Notes: generated by a model from the sequence alone, not told the origin. DNA of 64,000 nt from Biomphalaria glabrata (GCF_947242115.1 NC_074724.1:35821005-35885004), one strand, 5' to 3'. Shown: positions 10,826-21,528, counted from the first letter of the stretch. Translations and numbers: made by a program.

Positions 10826-12918
10826 AAATACCAAGATTGTCCATTAACTTAAAGAAAAGGGAATATATATATGAATATGTGTATGCGAGTGTGTATGCGT
10901 GTGTATAGATATATATCCTAAATGATCCTTTTTGTATGTTAAAAGACCCTGTAACCATATCATTAAAAAAGCTAGTACTCAAAATATAAAAAAAAACAGT
11001 GATCGCCCCTTAAAATTGACAAGAGTTAAGACAATTCAAGACAATACACAATCACGAAGGCCACGCCTTGACCTTGTGACTGTAAAGACTTTAACCAAAG
11101 TTTTGATCTACAAAGACGAGCGAGTTAGGCAGGAGAAAACGAGAGATCTCATTCGATTAAAACAGAGAATCATATCGAAATGGAACATTAGGCCGTCAAG
11201 TCAAGGAACGGAAAAAACAATGAGGAACCAGGAGCGAACACGTGAAAACCCAAGAAAAGGGAAAGAAAAGAGTAACTCCAAGAAATCAAGAACAAGGGCA
11301 GACCTTTACGTTTTATGTAAACATTGTTTTTCTTCTGTTGTTACTGTATTGAGAATCAGGCATGACCACATGATATCTAAGCAAACAATTCTTTGTATAA
11401 ATTTGTACTTTTTAACAATTATGTTCATAGTAACTGTTTTCGAATATTGAAAAAATACCACCACTATCCGTATTGTGCATACCTGTGCAGTCTACATATA
11501 TATTATTTCTTACTACCTTGCAAACGTTTACAGTCTGTACATATATTATTTTTCTTCTGTTTTTCTAATATTGAGCATCAACATAACTTCATATCTCAAC
11601 AAGCTTCTACATCAAATTGTTACTAAATTAGTATTTAGTTTCATTGTCAAAAGTTGTAAAAAAAAAATAAAACAAATTCTCCACTATCATTGTCAATATT
11701 GCGCATGCTTGTGCAGTCTACAGAGAAATAATATATTAAAGAGGGGAAGAGCAAAAATTTAAAAAGGGGGAAAAAAAAAGAAGAAGGGGGAAAATATTCA
11801 AAAAAAAAAAAAAGTATATATATATATACATATATATAGAGCTAAAAAGATACATATAAAATAACTTTCAGTACGACTCTAATTGGTCCCTGTGACCAGC
11901 CACAGAGAGAGTGTTTCTGAACAGAAACTCCCGATATACTGACTCTAGCAGACAGGATTTCCACCTTGATGATGAGGAAGTAGTTTTCCAAATCTCAAGG
12001 GAGGAAATCAAAAATTGTCTTTAAAAGGGAGACAACAAAAGAAACAATATAAAAGTTTAAATGCCTATGTTCGCATAAGTGTGTACACACATAGATGTGT
12101 ATGCATGTTCGATAGAAGTTAATATAAAGAACTGGGGTAATGTAGCAAAGCACAAAGGAAATAACCATAAGCAATGTAGACAAAGTGGAAAAAAAATGTG
12201 ACTACGATGTTTAAAATGTTTTAATATCATTTAAGTTTCTACTTTCACTCTTTGATTGTTTCTATTTAATTACCTATTGTTGACATTCTCACCACATATA
12301 TTTTAAGACTTAAATTTCAAAAATATTCATTATATGCTATTGGAAAAAAATAACGCCATATACAAAGCAATTTAAAAAGTTCAAATATTATGACAACCTA
12401 ATTGTAACTATATGCATTGCTATGTTTTGCAATCATTGTACTTTAAAATATAACTACTTCATTTGTACGCTTACTAATAAAATATGCACCTTTTTTTTTA
12501 TTAAAAAAAAAAAAAATAAAAAAAAAAAAAATAAAGCCCAATAAAGAGGCCAATAGCCCAAAAAAGAGGCAATGCCCAAAAAAGAGGCAAAGAAAAGAGG
12601 CAAAGGCCCAAGGATTCCTAGGATGTAAACAGCTCGACAACTGAAGTCAAAAGCTAAAAAGCTGAGGTATCCTAAAAAAAAAAAAAAAAAAAAAAAAGTA
12701 GTCTTGCCGAGACGTCGAGTTAATCTGGACGGCCCGAAAACCACGATGACGAGATTGAGTCTCTACTTCTGAGCGTGAAGTCGATCACGAAACGGTTGCT
12801 TGCTCTCGCAACAGTTTCACTGATCATTGAGGATCGTTCCTCTCCTCCATTAGTGAGGAGACGGAGGAAGTAGAGGCAATCCGAGTGGTTTTATTTTTAA
12901 ACTAAAATATACGATTGG
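10826..12918 (+). other. Long 3' UTR of LINE copy 2
   Basis: The 2.1 kb after ORF2 is AT-rich and non-coding. It contains a TG/TA-rich block (10862-10920), a purine-rich block (11060-11310), two related segments about 225 bases apart with TGTGCAGTCTACA (11484 and 11711), A-tracts near 12490-12530, and short repeats of CAAAAAAGAGGC near 12555-12600. A GC-rich end block (about 12700-12900) is kept in copy 3 at 16495-16690. The 172-codon frame at 10932-11450 has no family likeness and is treated as chance. Confidence 0.65.
12841..12861 (+). promoter_or_regulatory. Conserved hairpin near the LINE 3' end
   Basis: TCTCCTC, the loop CATTAGT and GAGGAGA form a perfect 7-bp stem. The same hairpin is in copy 3 at 16636-16656. 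It lies about 60 bases before the end of family homology, in the only GC-rich part of the 3' UTR. Some LINEs use a 3' stem-loop for recognition by their own RT. That role is inferred here. Confidence 0.45.
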
Positions 12919-12942
12919 GAAGAAAGACTTGGAAGGGGGACA

Positions 12943-13208
12943 CGACAATTCGTTCACTGACATTTCGTTCACCGACAAATCGTTCACGACTTTTCGTTCA
13001 CGCGACTATTCGTTCACCAGACATTTCGTTCACCCGACAATTCGTTCACGCGACTATTCGCTCACGAGACTATTCGTTTACGCGACTATTCGCTCACAGA
13101 CAACTTGTTCACCGACAGTTGGTTCACGACAAATCGTTCACGCGACAAATCGTTCACTAAAAATTCGTTCACAGACAAATTGTTCACAGACAAATCGTTC
13201 ACTGGATA
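12943..13208 (+). repeat. Left iteron array of the foldback element
   Basis: There are about 17 units of 14-17 bases with the consensus ACWWWTCGTTCACNG, such as ACATTTCGTTCACCG and ACTATTCGTTCACCAG. The spacing varies by one to three bases between units and a few carry CGCTCAC or TGTTCAC variants. Frames through it read RSRDYSFTRHFVHP-like peptides, an effect of the repeat. Confidence 0.9.
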
Positions 13209-13559
13209 TTTCCAAAAACAAAAAAATTGCTAGAGATCGGGCCTGATCCGAAATTCTTTGTTAATTTTTGTTTGTTTGTTGTTAATATTTTGTTAACGAG
13301 GACAGTATGTGATAAAAAATTATACTTAAAAGAAAAAAGAGATCTTACAAGCAAGCTGAAACATTTAAATGGGACCTCACTTTACTATAGGTAACATTTT
13401 TACTTTCAACATGTAGGCCTTCTTTTACACTCATGTCTATCATGTAGTCTTTTTCGACCTACCCATATTTGCTTATCTTCTTATTAGCGGTCCAGATGTT
13501 TAATTAACATACCCATTTTATTGATATCTTTTTAACAAAAAACAAATCTTATCTTATAT

Positions 13560-13660
13560 AATACAGACGTTTCTTCAAAAAAGAAGATGATTACGTCCTA
13601 CGCGTCATGCATTCTGCCAAGTCACTGGTTTTCCTGGCTAGCTCAGACACACTAGTATTT
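13560..13660 (-). mobile_element. CR1/Jockey-like LINE tail inside the foldback middle
   Basis: The words GATGATTACGTCC and TTCTGCCAAGTCA...GGTTTTCCTGGCTAGCTCAG match the LINE end at 35345-35460. The antisense reading encodes the C-terminal ELARKTNDLAEFKS region. The non-mirrored middle of the foldback therefore carries a captured or inserted LINE fragment. Confidence 0.55.
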
Positions 13661-14502
13661 TTTCCACAATCCTTACTGTGTTTTTACGAAAGATAATTTA
13701 GATTTTTAACAATGGTACTAGATTTGGTACAATATATGGTTTCACTGTTCAACTCTGAACGTCACATACTAGATACAGATCTAAGGTTAATACTTATCAA
13801 TTAAGACATCTAAGAAAAAAAAAACTAATTACATATACAGCACTAGGAAATATTTTGGTTCCCTATCAAAAAATTATAAATTTATCGCAATACAACAAAA
13901 TAAAATTGTTTCAATAAATTTGTTATTGAAGTCCAAGCAATCAAATTAGTCTACCAATGGGTGGTCACATATAGAAACAAGTTAACTAAAATAAAAATAA
14001 AATAAAACTTCTTTTAAACTTGATGGAAAGTACTATACTAGTGTCTAGTAGACATTTTCAATGTTAACAGATTGAACATGTGTATAGGCAATGTCCAATA
14101 AAGTTTTATTACTTCCAGAGGAGCCAGTCTGTCTAGCACTCAACTAGGTGTTAACTAGAGTATCCGGATGAATGGGTAGATTCCCGGTAGATGAACAAAA
14201 AAAGAGGGGGGTGTAAAGGTATATTAAAGGTGAAAGTAAAAATGTTAAAGTAAAGTGAGGGCCCGTTTACATTTTTCAACTAGCTTTTTTTTTTCTTTTT
14301 TTTTCTTTTAAGTATAATTTTTATCACATAGGCTACTGTCCTCATTAACAAAATATTAACAACAACAACGAAATTAAATAAACTCAGATTTGACATGATC
14401 TCTAGATTTTTTTTTGCATTTGGAAATAATAGCTACAAAAGTTTTAATGTAAATAAATTAAACACGCGACGAGAATATATAATATTAACAATATGTTACT
14501 AT

Positions 14503-14801
14503 CCAGTGAACGATTTGTCTGTGAACAATTTGTCCGTGCCGTGAACGAATAGTCGCGTGAACGATTTGTCGCGTGAACGATTTGTCGTGAACCAACTGTC
14601 GGTGAACAAGTTGTCGGTGAACAAGTTGTCTGTGAGCGAATAGTCCGTGAGCGATATGTCGCGTGAACGAATAGTCGCGTGAGCGAATAGTCGCGTGAAC
14701 GAATTGTCGGGTGAACGAAATGTCTGGTGAACGAATAGTCGCGTGAACGAAAAGTCGTGAACGATTTGTCGGTGAACGAAATGTCAGTGAACAAATTGTC
14801 G
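14503..14801 (-). repeat. Right iteron array of the foldback element
   Basis: This is the inverted counterpart of the left array, about 18-20 units read on the - strand in nearly the same order of variants (for example ACTTTTCGTTCACGCG then ACTATTCGTTCACCAG). It is slightly longer than the left array because of extra ACAACTTGTTCACCG-type and ACTATTCG-type units. The conserved order shows the arms share one origin and differ by unit gain or loss. Confidence 0.9.
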
Positions 14802-14816
14802 TGGAACCCTTGGAAG

Positions 14817-15577
14817 GTGGTTAGGTCCACCCTTCTGGTACTCTGCTGCTCAAATTGATAGGGCAAGAGGCTATTAAGCCCTCAATGGCTAGCCTCATGA
14901 CTGTTTTAAGTCTGTCTCCTGACGAAGTGGGTTCTCTCTATGGATTCGAGAACCCTTTCGTTTGGTTCTTAGTTCCTAATAGTTCAAGGGTGAGAGTCCG
15001 TATTCTAGGAAAGACTTTTGGGACTGAAAGCACCCTAAAAGTTGAAGTTTCAACCATTGAGGATGAAAAGGTCAGGGTGACACTGCACTGGGTGGCACCG
15101 ACTATTGTCAAAAGCAAAATCACAGAGATTTTCGAATCTTTCTGTGAAGAAGGCTCTAAAGTAGAGCCTGTCAAGTTAGGCAATTCGGACAAGTGGGCCG
15201 CTTTGTCGAAAATCAAGAAAGGGACAGAAGTCCCTCATTACATCCACCTGAAATATGTAGATGATCCCAGAGTATATAAAGTGCTTATCACTTTAGAAGA
15301 TAACACCGGAGAACACAGTCAAACCTGTGCAAATGTAAATACTGCTATTTTCTTTAATAAAGTACCTAAAGCCATAAATAAAAAACTAAGAGACATCAAT
15401 GTAATTATTTTTTCCGAATATAGAAACCTTATTTGGAATACCTACCTACAAATTGTCTACCATAATAAACCATATAATACAGTATTATGAAGTCACATTT
15501 TTAAGAAGATTATAGAGTGAAACAATATAGCGCTAAATAAAAATACGAAGATTGTCCATTAACTTGGATAAAAGGGA

Positions 15578-15611
<34 letters not shown>

Positions 15612-16712
15612 ATGCGAGTGTGTATGCGTGTGTATAGATATATATCCCAAAAGATCCTTTTTATATATTTAAAGACCCTGTAACCATATTATTAAAAAAG
15701 CTAGTACTCCAAATAAAAAAAAATTTAAAAAAACAGTGATCGCTCCTTGAAACTCCCAATATACCGACTCTAGCAGACAGGATTTCCACCTTGATGATGA
15801 GGAAGTAGTTTTCCAAATATCAAGGAAGGAAATCAAAAATTGTCATTAAAAGGGAGACAACAAAAGAAACAATATAAATGTTTAAATGCCTATGTTCGCA
15901 TAAGTGTGTACACACATAGATGTGTATGCACGTTTGATAGAAGTTAATATAAAGAACGGGGGTAATGTAGCAAAGCACAAAAGAAAACAACCATAAGTAA
16001 TGTAGACAAAGTGGAAAAAAAATGTGACTACGATGTTTAAAATGTTTTAATATCATTTAAGTTTCTACTTTCACTCTTTGATTGTTTCTATTTAATTACC
16101 TATTGTTGACATTCTCACCACATATATTTTAAGACTTAAATTTCAAAAATATTCATTATATGCTATTGAAAAAAATAACGCCATATACAAAGCAATTTAA
16201 AACGTTCAAATATTATGACAACCTAATTGTAACTATATGCGTTGCTATGTTTTGCAATCATTGTACTTTAAAATATAACTACTTCATTTGTACGCTTGCT
16301 AATAAAATATGCACCTTTTTTTTTTTATTAAAAAAAAAAAAAAAAAAAAAGCCCAATAAAGAGGCCAATAGCCCAAAAAAGAGGCAATGCCCAAAAAAGA
16401 GGCAAAGAAAAGAGGCAAAAGCCCAAGGATTCCTAGGATGTAAACAGCTCGACAACTGAAGTCAAAAGCTAAAAAGCTGAGGTATCCTAAAGGTAGTCTT
16501 GCCGAGACGTCGAGTTAATCTGGACGGCCCGAAAACCACGATGACGAGATTGAGTCTCTACTTCTGAGCGTGAAGTCGATCACGAAACAGTTGCTTGCTC
16601 TCGCAACAGTTTCACTGATCATTGAGGATCGTTCCTCTCCTCCATTAGTGAGGAGACGGAGGAAGTAGAGGCAATCCGAGTGGTCTTATATTTAAACTAA
16701 AGTATACGATTG
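14817..16712 (+). mobile_element. Internally deleted LINE copy 3
   Basis: Same family as copies 1 and 2. It starts with the family's ORF1 (14885), which the other copies have lost, and ends with the same 3' block as copy 2 (16495-16712). Two deletions have shortened it. About 5 kb between the end of the ORF1 RRM-like domain and the ORF2 tail is gone (junction near 15315). About 0.9 kb of 3' UTR is missing near 15750, equivalent to about 11010-11920 of copy 2. It may be a non-autonomous derivative or a one-off deletion. Its 5' flank directly follows copy 2, apart from the foldback insertion. Confidence 0.8.
14885..15490 (+). CDS. In-frame fusion of LINE ORF1 to the ORF2 C-terminus
   Basis: The frame is about 201 codons from ATG 14885 (MASLMTVLSLSPDEVGSLYG). 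It is also open upstream to a TTG at 14855, but ATG is the likelier start. Residues about 20-140 are the RRM-like RNA-binding part of a Tx1/L1-type ORF1 (VRVTLHWVAPTIVKSKI; VPHYIHLKYVDDPRVYKVL). The zinc knuckle that should follow is gone. The frame passes instead into the ORF2 tail (SQTCANVNTAIFFNKVPKAI, then EYRNLIWNTYLQIVYHNK), matching 10593-10750. The junction shares the short word ACAG with both parents. No catalytic domain remains. Whether it is translated is unknown. Confidence 0.7.
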   Translation: MASLMTVLSLSPDEVGSLYGFENPFVWFLVPNSSRVRVRILGKTFGTESTLKVEVSTIEDEKVRVTLHWVAPTIVKSKITEIFESFCEEGSKVEPVKLGNSDKWAALSKIKKGTEVPHYIHLKYVDDPRVYKVLITLEDNTGEHSQTCANVNTAIFFNKVPKAINKKLRDINVIIFSEYRNLIWNTYLQIVYHNKPYNTVL

Positions 16713-18450
16713 GTAACAACCCCTCTAGTGGGATTCACTGATGATACAGCGACGTTTCACAGGGCCGCATTCTGAGTTATTAATAACTTTTCAGATGGCC
16801 GCATCCTCAATTAGATAATATCTTTGTTGGATTTGATCTGCTCTGTATGGTTCTGAAGATTTAGAGAAAGAAAGAGAGGTACGTAGAATACTTAATGTCA
16901 ACCTCTCCCACCTTTATAATGCACATAAGGACTGCGTGTGTGTATGGGGCAAGGAAGAAGACTTACGGTTTTCTACAATGGGTACGAATAATTTGATTTG
17001 AAGTTAGCGCTTACAATGCCCGTGACGTAAGCTTGTGTTTGTTTCTTGTTCTCTAAGAACATCATTTAGGATCCCAATCGTGCTAGCATCACAACTAAAC
17101 ATTTTCCATTCCAACAATTTCAAAGTTAAACGTTTATTTTTTTACTGTTAAAACAATTCTCAGACTGCTGGCACCAGGGAAGATGGAGCTCTTTACGAAA
17201 TTGTCTAGTCTAGGCATATGGTATAAGAAATGTGTCCTCCGTAAGTTCTCATGTGGGCCCCAACTAGTCAAGAGTCATGGGCCCAAGTGCAATGAACCCC
17301 TTTGCGTCATTGTTGCTACTGTGGGCCCCTAATGGTCTTTCGCGAGATGGATGCTACGCCACTGGTTATAGCCCTGCACAAAGATATAATATGATGTAGG
17401 CATATGGCCCACTTAATTCACTTCGCAGGCGTTAATTTTAAACTTCTCTAGGTGAAGACACAAGTATAGAGATTAGTAGAGATTAAGTATAAAATTTAAT
17501 TTTAAAGAAAGTTCTGAAAGGCAAAAAAAAAAATAAATGTAGATCTAGAATCTAGAGGCCGTCTAGATCTAGATTTAGATCTATAGCTACTGTAAGTGTA
17601 AGTGTAAGCAAAACAAATCTATTTTTCGTTTTCCGTACTTTATGCTCCGCCTTTTTACACAATTAAAACTTTGACCTTTCAACCAAAACACAAATGCACA
17701 TTTGTAACTTTTTACTTTTGGCATGTGCGAGCGAGGACTATCGTCACAAAATTTTGTCTTACAGATCTACTGATAGATCTAGGTCTATCTCAAATCACAC
17801 GGTCAAAAGGGAAAATTTCAGTCTAAGAATAGATTAGAATTTAAAATGAAAGGTAATGAATCTAGATTTAAATATAATATAAACCAGATAATGATCATAA
17901 TGAGACGTTTTTTAAGCCGTTTTAAGCTTTTAGTTTTATATTAATAATTAATAATATTAGTTTTATTACTAATTAAGGACACGACAAGGCTTCACAAGGC
18001 AGTACTGAGTAAAGGCTTAGATCTAGGCTTAAGACTTAAGGTTAATTACTTTAATTATAGTTAGATCTAATTGTAATTATAATTAATACTTTTAATAGTA
18101 GTATAAAAGTATAATAATAATACATATTATACTAAATACTTTTAAATAATAGAGTCTAGATCTAGTAACTAATAATAGATTCTATTTAATTGATAATAAT
18201 TCTAGACTCTAGTATTTCTAGTCCTAGCTAGACTTAGACTAGAATAGATAGATCTATCGGTAATCATCTAGAGAATCTAATCTAGATTCTAGATGATTTA
18301 TCATGATGAACAGATGATGATTAGATCTCTGATTCTAGAATAGTTAGTAGTAGTAGTAATAGAATATGATAGACTGTAGACTACGTCACTAAATAAATTA
18401 TAAATTATATTATGGCTTTTAAATAGCACTTACTTTCATACTTACTTATA
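16713..18450. other. AT-rich spacer with AGATCTAG-type words
   Basis: No convincing gene or named repeat is seen. From about 17540 the sequence is dense in overlapping TAGATCT, TCTAGA and CTAG words. The same texture is found at 38100-38240 and 45820-46800 and looks like an interspersed low-complexity class. Confidence 0.5.
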
Positions 18451-18454
18451 TAGC

Positions 18455-18660
18455 ATCATCATGCTCAGAGCGCTTTGGTCACTTTAATCCAATCTGAGGT
18501 GTGGGCCAGTGGGAGGGAGGGGGTATCTATTTCTAGAAGAAGGTTTTTTCGTGCTGCCTTCAGGTGCTCAGTAAACACAACTCTGCCAGAGTCAGGTGTC
18601 GAACTTCATAGGTAGCCAAGCCAAGTAATGCACTTAGCCTCTCTACCACGCTTCCCACTA
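18455..18660 (-). mobile_element. SINE family C, tRNA-derived
   Basis: On the - strand it begins TAGTGGGAAGCGTGGTAGAG with an A-box-like TGGTAGAGAGGCTAAGTGC. About 40 bases on comes a B-box-like AGTTCGACACC, then an unrelated body. That spacing is right for a tRNA-derived RNA polymerase III promoter. No second copy was found in this window. Confidence 0.5.
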
Positions 18661-19010
18661 CAGTAACTAGTTACTAGAAAAGATTAGATGAAGTACTTAG
18701 ATTTAAAGTTTTAAAGTAGATTAGATAAACTTGATAAAGATATCAATTGAATTATTTAGATCTATCAATTATTTATTATCTAGATGATAGATCTATGTCT
18801 ATATATAGAGAGAGAGAGTATAGAGTGACCCTAAAAAGCTTTTTTTAAGAGTCTAGTTAGCCTCTAGAATCTAGATCTAGTCAACTCTAGTCTCTTACTT
18901 TTAGATAAATCAATAAATCGCTTTTTCATTCAAGCTGAAAATACACTGATAAAAGCTACATTGTTTGAAAAAAAGTAAAGGTCATCTAATTCTGTGACCC
19001 ACAGTTAATG

Positions 19011-19204
19011 AATGTCTCGTGTGGCCACACAACGACCAACCGCCTTTACTTTTCCCAAACTAGTGTCAGGTACCCATTAGGGCTGGGTGGACTCAGAGGC
19101 GTCCAAAGATCCTAAAATAAAAAATCCCAGCCTTCACCAGGATTCAAACCCAGGACCCCCAGCTTGGAAACCAAGAGCTTTACTGCTGTACTCAGCCACC
19201 ACAT
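19011..19204 (-). mobile_element. SINE family A, truncated copy
   Basis: On the - strand it reads a tRNA-like head (TGGCTGAGTACAGCAGTAAAG), a B-box (GGTTTGAATCCTGG), GTGAAGGCTGGGATTTT, then the conserved core CCCAGCCCTAATGGGTACCT. The far end, present in the copy at 22105, is missing. Confidence 0.8.
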
Positions 19205-19364
19205 TGTTGGAAAGAACTTGAAAACATTTTTTCAACCAATTTTATCCTTGCACAATGAGTAGAAGTGGAAAATTTTTTTAATTTACTTTTGAAAAAATAC
19301 AACAAAGAAAATGAGACAACTAACAGTGCATTTGAAAATGATGTCCCAGTATGTATGTATGTAT

Positions 19365-19510
19365 GTATGCAGTATGCATATGGACTGTCGTTCTGTCATT
19401 TCTGTGTTTCCGGGTTCATTCCCTGCCCGCTGCCATCCTGTGTTATCCTGCGGGAGATCTCGACTAGGAAGTAGATATTTTCTTCAATATCTAAAACATG
19501 TAAAACATTT
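19365..19510 (+). mobile_element. SINE family B copy
   Basis: It reads CTGTCGTT, a B-box-like GGGTTCATTCCCTGCC, GCCATCC..., CTGCGGGAG and GACTAGGAAGTAGAT, then a tail ending in ACATGTAAAACAT. It matches the inverse of the copy at 62395-62565 but is worn. Confidence 0.6.
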
Positions 19511-19544
19511 TACAACATTCTCACCCTTGCAATGGTACTGCCAA

Positions 19545-20262
19545 TTTTAGCTGCGACACCTCTGAGGGTACTGAGGAATTTTATAGCTGTGAGTCATCAG
19601 AAAAAATGTGGTATAAGATGCCAGTTGGCTGTATGATACCGCTGAGTGGGTATGTATACATAGTGAACAGTATTGATCCTTGGGATACTTCATACTTCGA
19701 GTGTAAGCCAGTTAACCATGACACTTGAGTTCATTCAGTCAGATAGGAGCCTAGCCACTTTAGGGTGATTCCTGCTAAACCAAAATGGTAGAGCATCTGG
19801 CCATCATAATCTCATGTTCTAGCATATCAAAGGCTGCAGTTAAGTCCAGCATGGAAAGGATTGATATGTGGCCTATATCTGAATTGTGAAGTAAGTCATT
19901 TAGTACCCTGACCACTGCTTTGTCTGTGCTACAGCATTTCCTTAATGCAGATTGAAATTCTTCCAAGAGACAGGACCATTCAAGACGGGAAAGAAGTTGT
20001 GCTAACACAAATGCACTCCAGAGGCTTCAACAAAGGGAAGATTTTTATCTGGCAATAGTCTTTTACTAAAGGCCTTTCAAGTGCATGCTTGCTTTGCTGT
20101 GGTACAATGCCTGAAGTTAGTGAACAGTTCATAATGGTAGTCATTGTTGGGATAAGTTTGTCTATACATTCAAGGAAGAAGGAAGTTGAAATGGTATCAA
20201 GGTCACATGACTTATTTAGGATCTTTAAAATAAGACTCTTGACACTGAAACTCACAAAAAGG
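19545..20262 (-). pseudogene. CR1/L2-type LINE reverse transcriptase remnant
   Basis: The - strand reads in order CDLDTISTSFFLECIDKLIP, MNCSLTSGIVPQQSKHALER, FQSALRKCCSTDKAVVRVLN, DIGHISILSMLDLTAAFDML, and more worn VPQGS/ADD regions near 19560-19700. These are RT blocks typical of CR1/L2 elements (FQSAYRxxHSTETALLRVxND; SILxLLDLSAAFDT). The frame is broken between blocks and the element is truncated at both ends. Old, inactive. Confidence 0.7.
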
Positions 20263-20289
20263 AGAATTTGAAAGATGGGAGATATCAGA

Positions 20290-20700
20290 ATTCCTCATTT
20301 AATTACTTACTTAATCCTGTGTACTCTTGGGGAGCATAGGGCAGCAACCACACCTCTCCACCAAACTCGGTTCTGAGCAGTTTTCTTCATCTGGTCCCAT
20401 GTTATTCTATTACCCTCAGCTTCACTGACGATTGACCACTTCCAGGTTTGCTTGGGTCTGCCCACTTTCCTCTTTCCTTGCAAATTCTAATCATGTGCCA
20501 GCCTGCAACATTGGTAGCTGGTTTTAGGGTGTGTCCTATCCAGCTCCACTTATTGATGATCTCCAGTGCTCTTTGTCACATACATGAGTGCCTTTAACTT
20601 GGTGGAATTAGGGTCTACTAGTGTTAAGCCAATGACACTGTGATGTCTTGGAATATGGACTTTTGTCTTGTTCTCTCCCACAAATTGACAGTAGTTATCT
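20290..20700 (-). pseudogene. LINE ORF2 C-terminal tail, worn
   Basis: The - strand reads GRPKQTWKWSIVSEAEGN, then ITWDQMKKTAQNR, then a WWRGVVAALCS-type ending near 20320. This pattern (GRPKxTW...W.....A.DR..WR..V.ALC) marks the C-terminal end of ORF2 in several LINE clades. The 90 bases at 20551-20641 recur at 21618-21701, so two insertions of one family may be present. Confidence 0.55.
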
Positions 20701-21344
20701 TTTCTTTTCTGGCCACCTAGTTCCTAATATCCAGCGTAGGCATCTGTCATCAAAGGTCTGGAGCTTTTCCGTATTTGTTTTAGTGACTCTCCATGATGTA
20801 TGATAATTTCACATTTGATCTAACATAATTATTTAAGACATCAAGGCATTTTAATAGTATCATCAGACACAAAAACAATAGTTTTGGACCAATGCAAAAA
20901 GTGAAAAAAAAAAGTCTGTGTTAGACCATCAGTATATAACAATAATAAATTCCTTTTGGTCAAGCCATTTTTATAATAGCTAGACATTCCATGTATTCAT
21001 TGTCAAAGTTTACATCTCAATGTTTCCTTGCTTTGTTTTGTGGTCACACTAAGTATTTAATGGGTGTCCTTAATTTAGTCATCTGTTTCTCTCACACATT
21101 CATGCTAATGAAATGAAACTATTTCTGCTTTGCCTTTTGGTCACTCTTACCTGGAATTTTCACCTGGAAGCAGAAAATTGAAAGTTATGAACCCGAATTA
21201 ATTGACTTTATTGTCCTTATAAAAACCTTACATTCAAAGAAAATGAAGTTCTGTGATTCAGAAATGTAAAGAAATGGATCTTGCATTCTAGCAGTATCAT
21301 ATTTCCCATGCAAGCATCAAAATAACCTTCACCTTCCCTTTAGT

Positions 21345-21500
21345 CATTTGGACTGTTGGGGCGCCTCACATGATCTGTTGACCATCTCTCTCCATTCCTG
21401 TCTTTTGCCATAATTTGAGTCATTTTCAATGGCAAGCTTGTACATTCTTTGATATTGTCTTCCCATAGTTTATTTTGGCAGCTTTTCTTTTTCCCTAGGA
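21345..21500 (-). pseudogene. LINE ORF2 tail fragment
   Basis: The - strand reads LWEDNIKECTSLPLKMTQIM and AKDRNGERWSTDHVRRPNSP, ending at 21340. It is close to the W..NIKEWTG....(A)EDR..WR ending common in LINE ORF2 proteins. Only this end is left. Confidence 0.6.
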
Positions 21501-21528
21501 AACTGCATAGAAAATACAATAGACATAC

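Larger units (their letters stand above)
6814..12918 (+). mobile_element. Tx1/L1-like LINE copy 2, 6.1 kb, 5'-truncated
   Basis: This is the longest copy of the family in the window. Homology to copy 1 starts abruptly inside the ORF1 zinc knuckle (6814, ...SNQCPNRTTLK), so it is 5'-truncated, the usual outcome of incomplete target-primed reverse transcription. Then come the ORF1 tail (to 7354), a 100-base spacer, ORF2 (7455-10825, with one frameshift) and a 2.1-kb AT-rich 3' UTR that ends in a GC-rich block (about 12700-12900). The RT motifs and a two-ORF layout with an RRM-CCHC ORF1 place it in the Tx1/L1 group, by general family knowledge. No poly(A) tail or clear target-site duplication was found, and the 3' end abuts the 5' flank of copy 3. 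Confidence 0.85.
12936..14808. mobile_element. Foldback DNA transposon with iteron-filled terminal arms
   Basis: The element has long inverted arms (12936-13431 and 14210-14808) around a 0.78-kb middle. The outer 280-300 bases of each arm are arrays of short TCGTTCAC repeats. The inner parts also pair, for example the GTTAATATTTTGTTAA word near 13279, which is mirrored near 14350. The ends are GGGGACACGACAATT and, reversed, GGTTCCACGACAATT. The flanks carry the 8-bp direct repeat CTTGGAAG at 12928-12935 and 14809-14816, a good target-site duplication. An 8-bp duplication fits hAT-like or Zisupton-like transposases, but no transposase is encoded, so it is non-autonomous and the superfamily is open. 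It inserted just past the end of LINE copy 2, in the leader of copy 3. Confidence 0.85.

Noticed and set aside
10932-11450. 172-codon frame after LINE ORF2
   Set aside because: It is basic and low in complexity, not kept in copy 3, and lies in the 3' UTR. Treated as chance.
12915-13246. Open frames through the left foldback arm (RSRDYSFTRHFVHP-type repeats)
   Set aside because: They follow from the iteron repeat and have mirror versions in the right arm (14444-14866). No domain is present.
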